Source of the DNA: Longimicrobiales bacterium | GTDB taxonomy: Bacteria; Gemmatimonadota; Gemmatimonadetes; Longimicrobiales; Gaopeijiaceae | Length of the DNA stretch: 5,587 bases | Reading direction: 5' to 3' | Assembly: GCA_022428035.1 (NCBI GenBank) | Contig: JAKMDG010000484.1 | Coordinates: 1 to 5,587 of the forward strand | Part shown: in pieces, positions 5,170 to 5,587 of the stretch | How positions within the stretch are numbered: the first letter of the stretch is position 1 | Layout of the letters: each line of letters starts with the position of its first letter | Notes under the pieces: model-generated | Database searches by the model: none | What the model saw: the letters and a program-made list of their open reading frames with translations, nothing else | Told to the model about the DNA's origin: nothing | Translations under genes and position numbers: made by a program

Positions 5170-5587
5170 ACCCGCCCGCGATCTCCTCGAAGTCGGCCAC
5201 CTGGGATTCGATCCACGCTTCGTCACGATCAAGTTCCCCGGCCATGATCTCAGCCACACGCGGCGCAGCCTCGATCGCGGCGCGAGCATCGAAGATGAGC
5301 GCCCTGTTCCGGCGAGAGAGCACGTCGTCTACCGTGCGGGCCATCTCCTCACGACACGCCCAGACGACCTCGGCAGGCGTCAGGCCGAGTCGCTCGTGAA
5401 CGGGGTCACCCATGCCCGGAGCGGACCTCATGAGCTCCTGGATCTCGAGTGCATCGGACCCGTACACGGCGAGCCGTCCAAAGCGTTCGGCATTGAGGTG
5501 GTACCCGTGCATCCGCAGTTCTTGCGTCGCGCACTCGACCGGATCGAGGTCGCCAAGCGTCTGCGCCGCATCAACGGCGTCCTTACC
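5153..5587 (-). CDS. glpD: Aerobic glycerol-3-phosphate dehydrogenase, C-terminal part (5' end outside window)
   Basis: The frame is open to the window edge; 144 C-terminal residues are visible, roughly the last quarter of a protein usually above 500 residues. The segment MARTVDDVLSRRNRALIFDARAA followed by IEAAPRVAEIMAGELDRDE and an ending near EEIAGGYV is the characteristic C-terminal helical cap of GlpD-type FAD enzymes (DAO C-terminal domain). These oxidise sn-glycerol 3-phosphate to dihydroxyacetone phosphate at the cytoplasmic membrane and pass electrons to quinone. The MHGYH stretch (from 5512) is internal, since coding continues upstream through DAAQTLGDLDPVECATQEL. The FAD-binding N-terminus is not visible, so the subtype cannot be checked. 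The stop at 5153-5155 lies inside the start region of the Vps62-like gene, suggesting co-transcription. Confidence 0.9.
   Translation of the reverse strand, partial: GKDAVDAAQTLGDLDPVECATQELRMHGYHLNAERFGRLAVYGSDALEIQELMRSAPGMGDPVHERLGLTPAEVVWACREEMARTVDDVLSRRNRALIFDARAAIEAAPRVAEIMAGELDRDEAWIESQVADFEEIAGGYVWPR

Noticed and set aside
5170..5289. 40-residue N-terminal extension of the Vps62-like open frame
   Set aside because: It lies inside glpD in another frame and has a basic, low-complexity composition. The ATG at 5169 gives a start right before the conserved region.
1..5587. tRNA, rRNA, CRISPR, insertion sequence or phage features
   Set aside because: No repeat-spacer pattern, terminal inverted repeats with a transposase, or tRNA/rRNA-like sequence was seen on reading. 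Coding density and base use look uniform along the window.

Overview
This is a GC-rich bacterial window with seven protein genes, the first and last cut by the window edges. No RNA gene, CRISPR array, insertion sequence or obvious mobile element was seen. The best guess for the source is a Gemmatimonadota-like bacterium. That rests mainly on the pilin-like protein, whose C-terminal layout (GWSATASH followed by two cysteines) resembles pilins I associate with that phylum, and on the mix of an exported lipoprotein propeller and a flavin-type GlpD. The assignment is inference and no search was run.

Layout. Positions 1-840 (+) are the 3' part of a gene of unknown function, rich in beta-type sequence. 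It converges on a (-) strand lipoprotein gene (955-2106) encoding an NHL-repeat beta-propeller related to peptidyl-alpha-hydroxyglycine alpha-amidating lyase (PAL). A strong 13-bp GC-rich stem-loop (899-942) separates the two. Upstream of the propeller gene on the same strand is a small type IV pilin-like gene (2249-2671) with a TTG start and a very good ribosome binding site. Its normal prepilin-peptidase glycine is replaced by arginine. A divergent intergenic region (2672-2888) separates it from a (+) strand TspO/MBR gene (2889-3290), which appears to lack the usual first membrane helix.

The right half is all (-) strand: the C-terminal part of glpD (5153-5587, entering from outside the window), then a Vps62-like protein with a GHQGDWEHV motif (4309-5169) whose start overlaps the glpD end by 17 bp, then, after a 154-bp gap containing a hairpin, two tandem YbjQ (UPF0145) genes. 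The first YbjQ (3840-4154) is the standard soluble form. The second (3334-3840) carries an N-terminal membrane helix and starts inside the stop codon of the first (TAATG).

The genes do not form one recognisable pathway. The clear functional units are the coupled YbjQ pair and the glpD/Vps62-like overlap. The remaining genes look like ordinary housekeeping or envelope genes, several with departures from their families (pilin processing site, PAL active site, TspO first helix). I did not find convincing evidence for a new multi-gene system. The best leads are the coupled soluble/membrane YbjQ pair and the Vps62/NLP-like protein.
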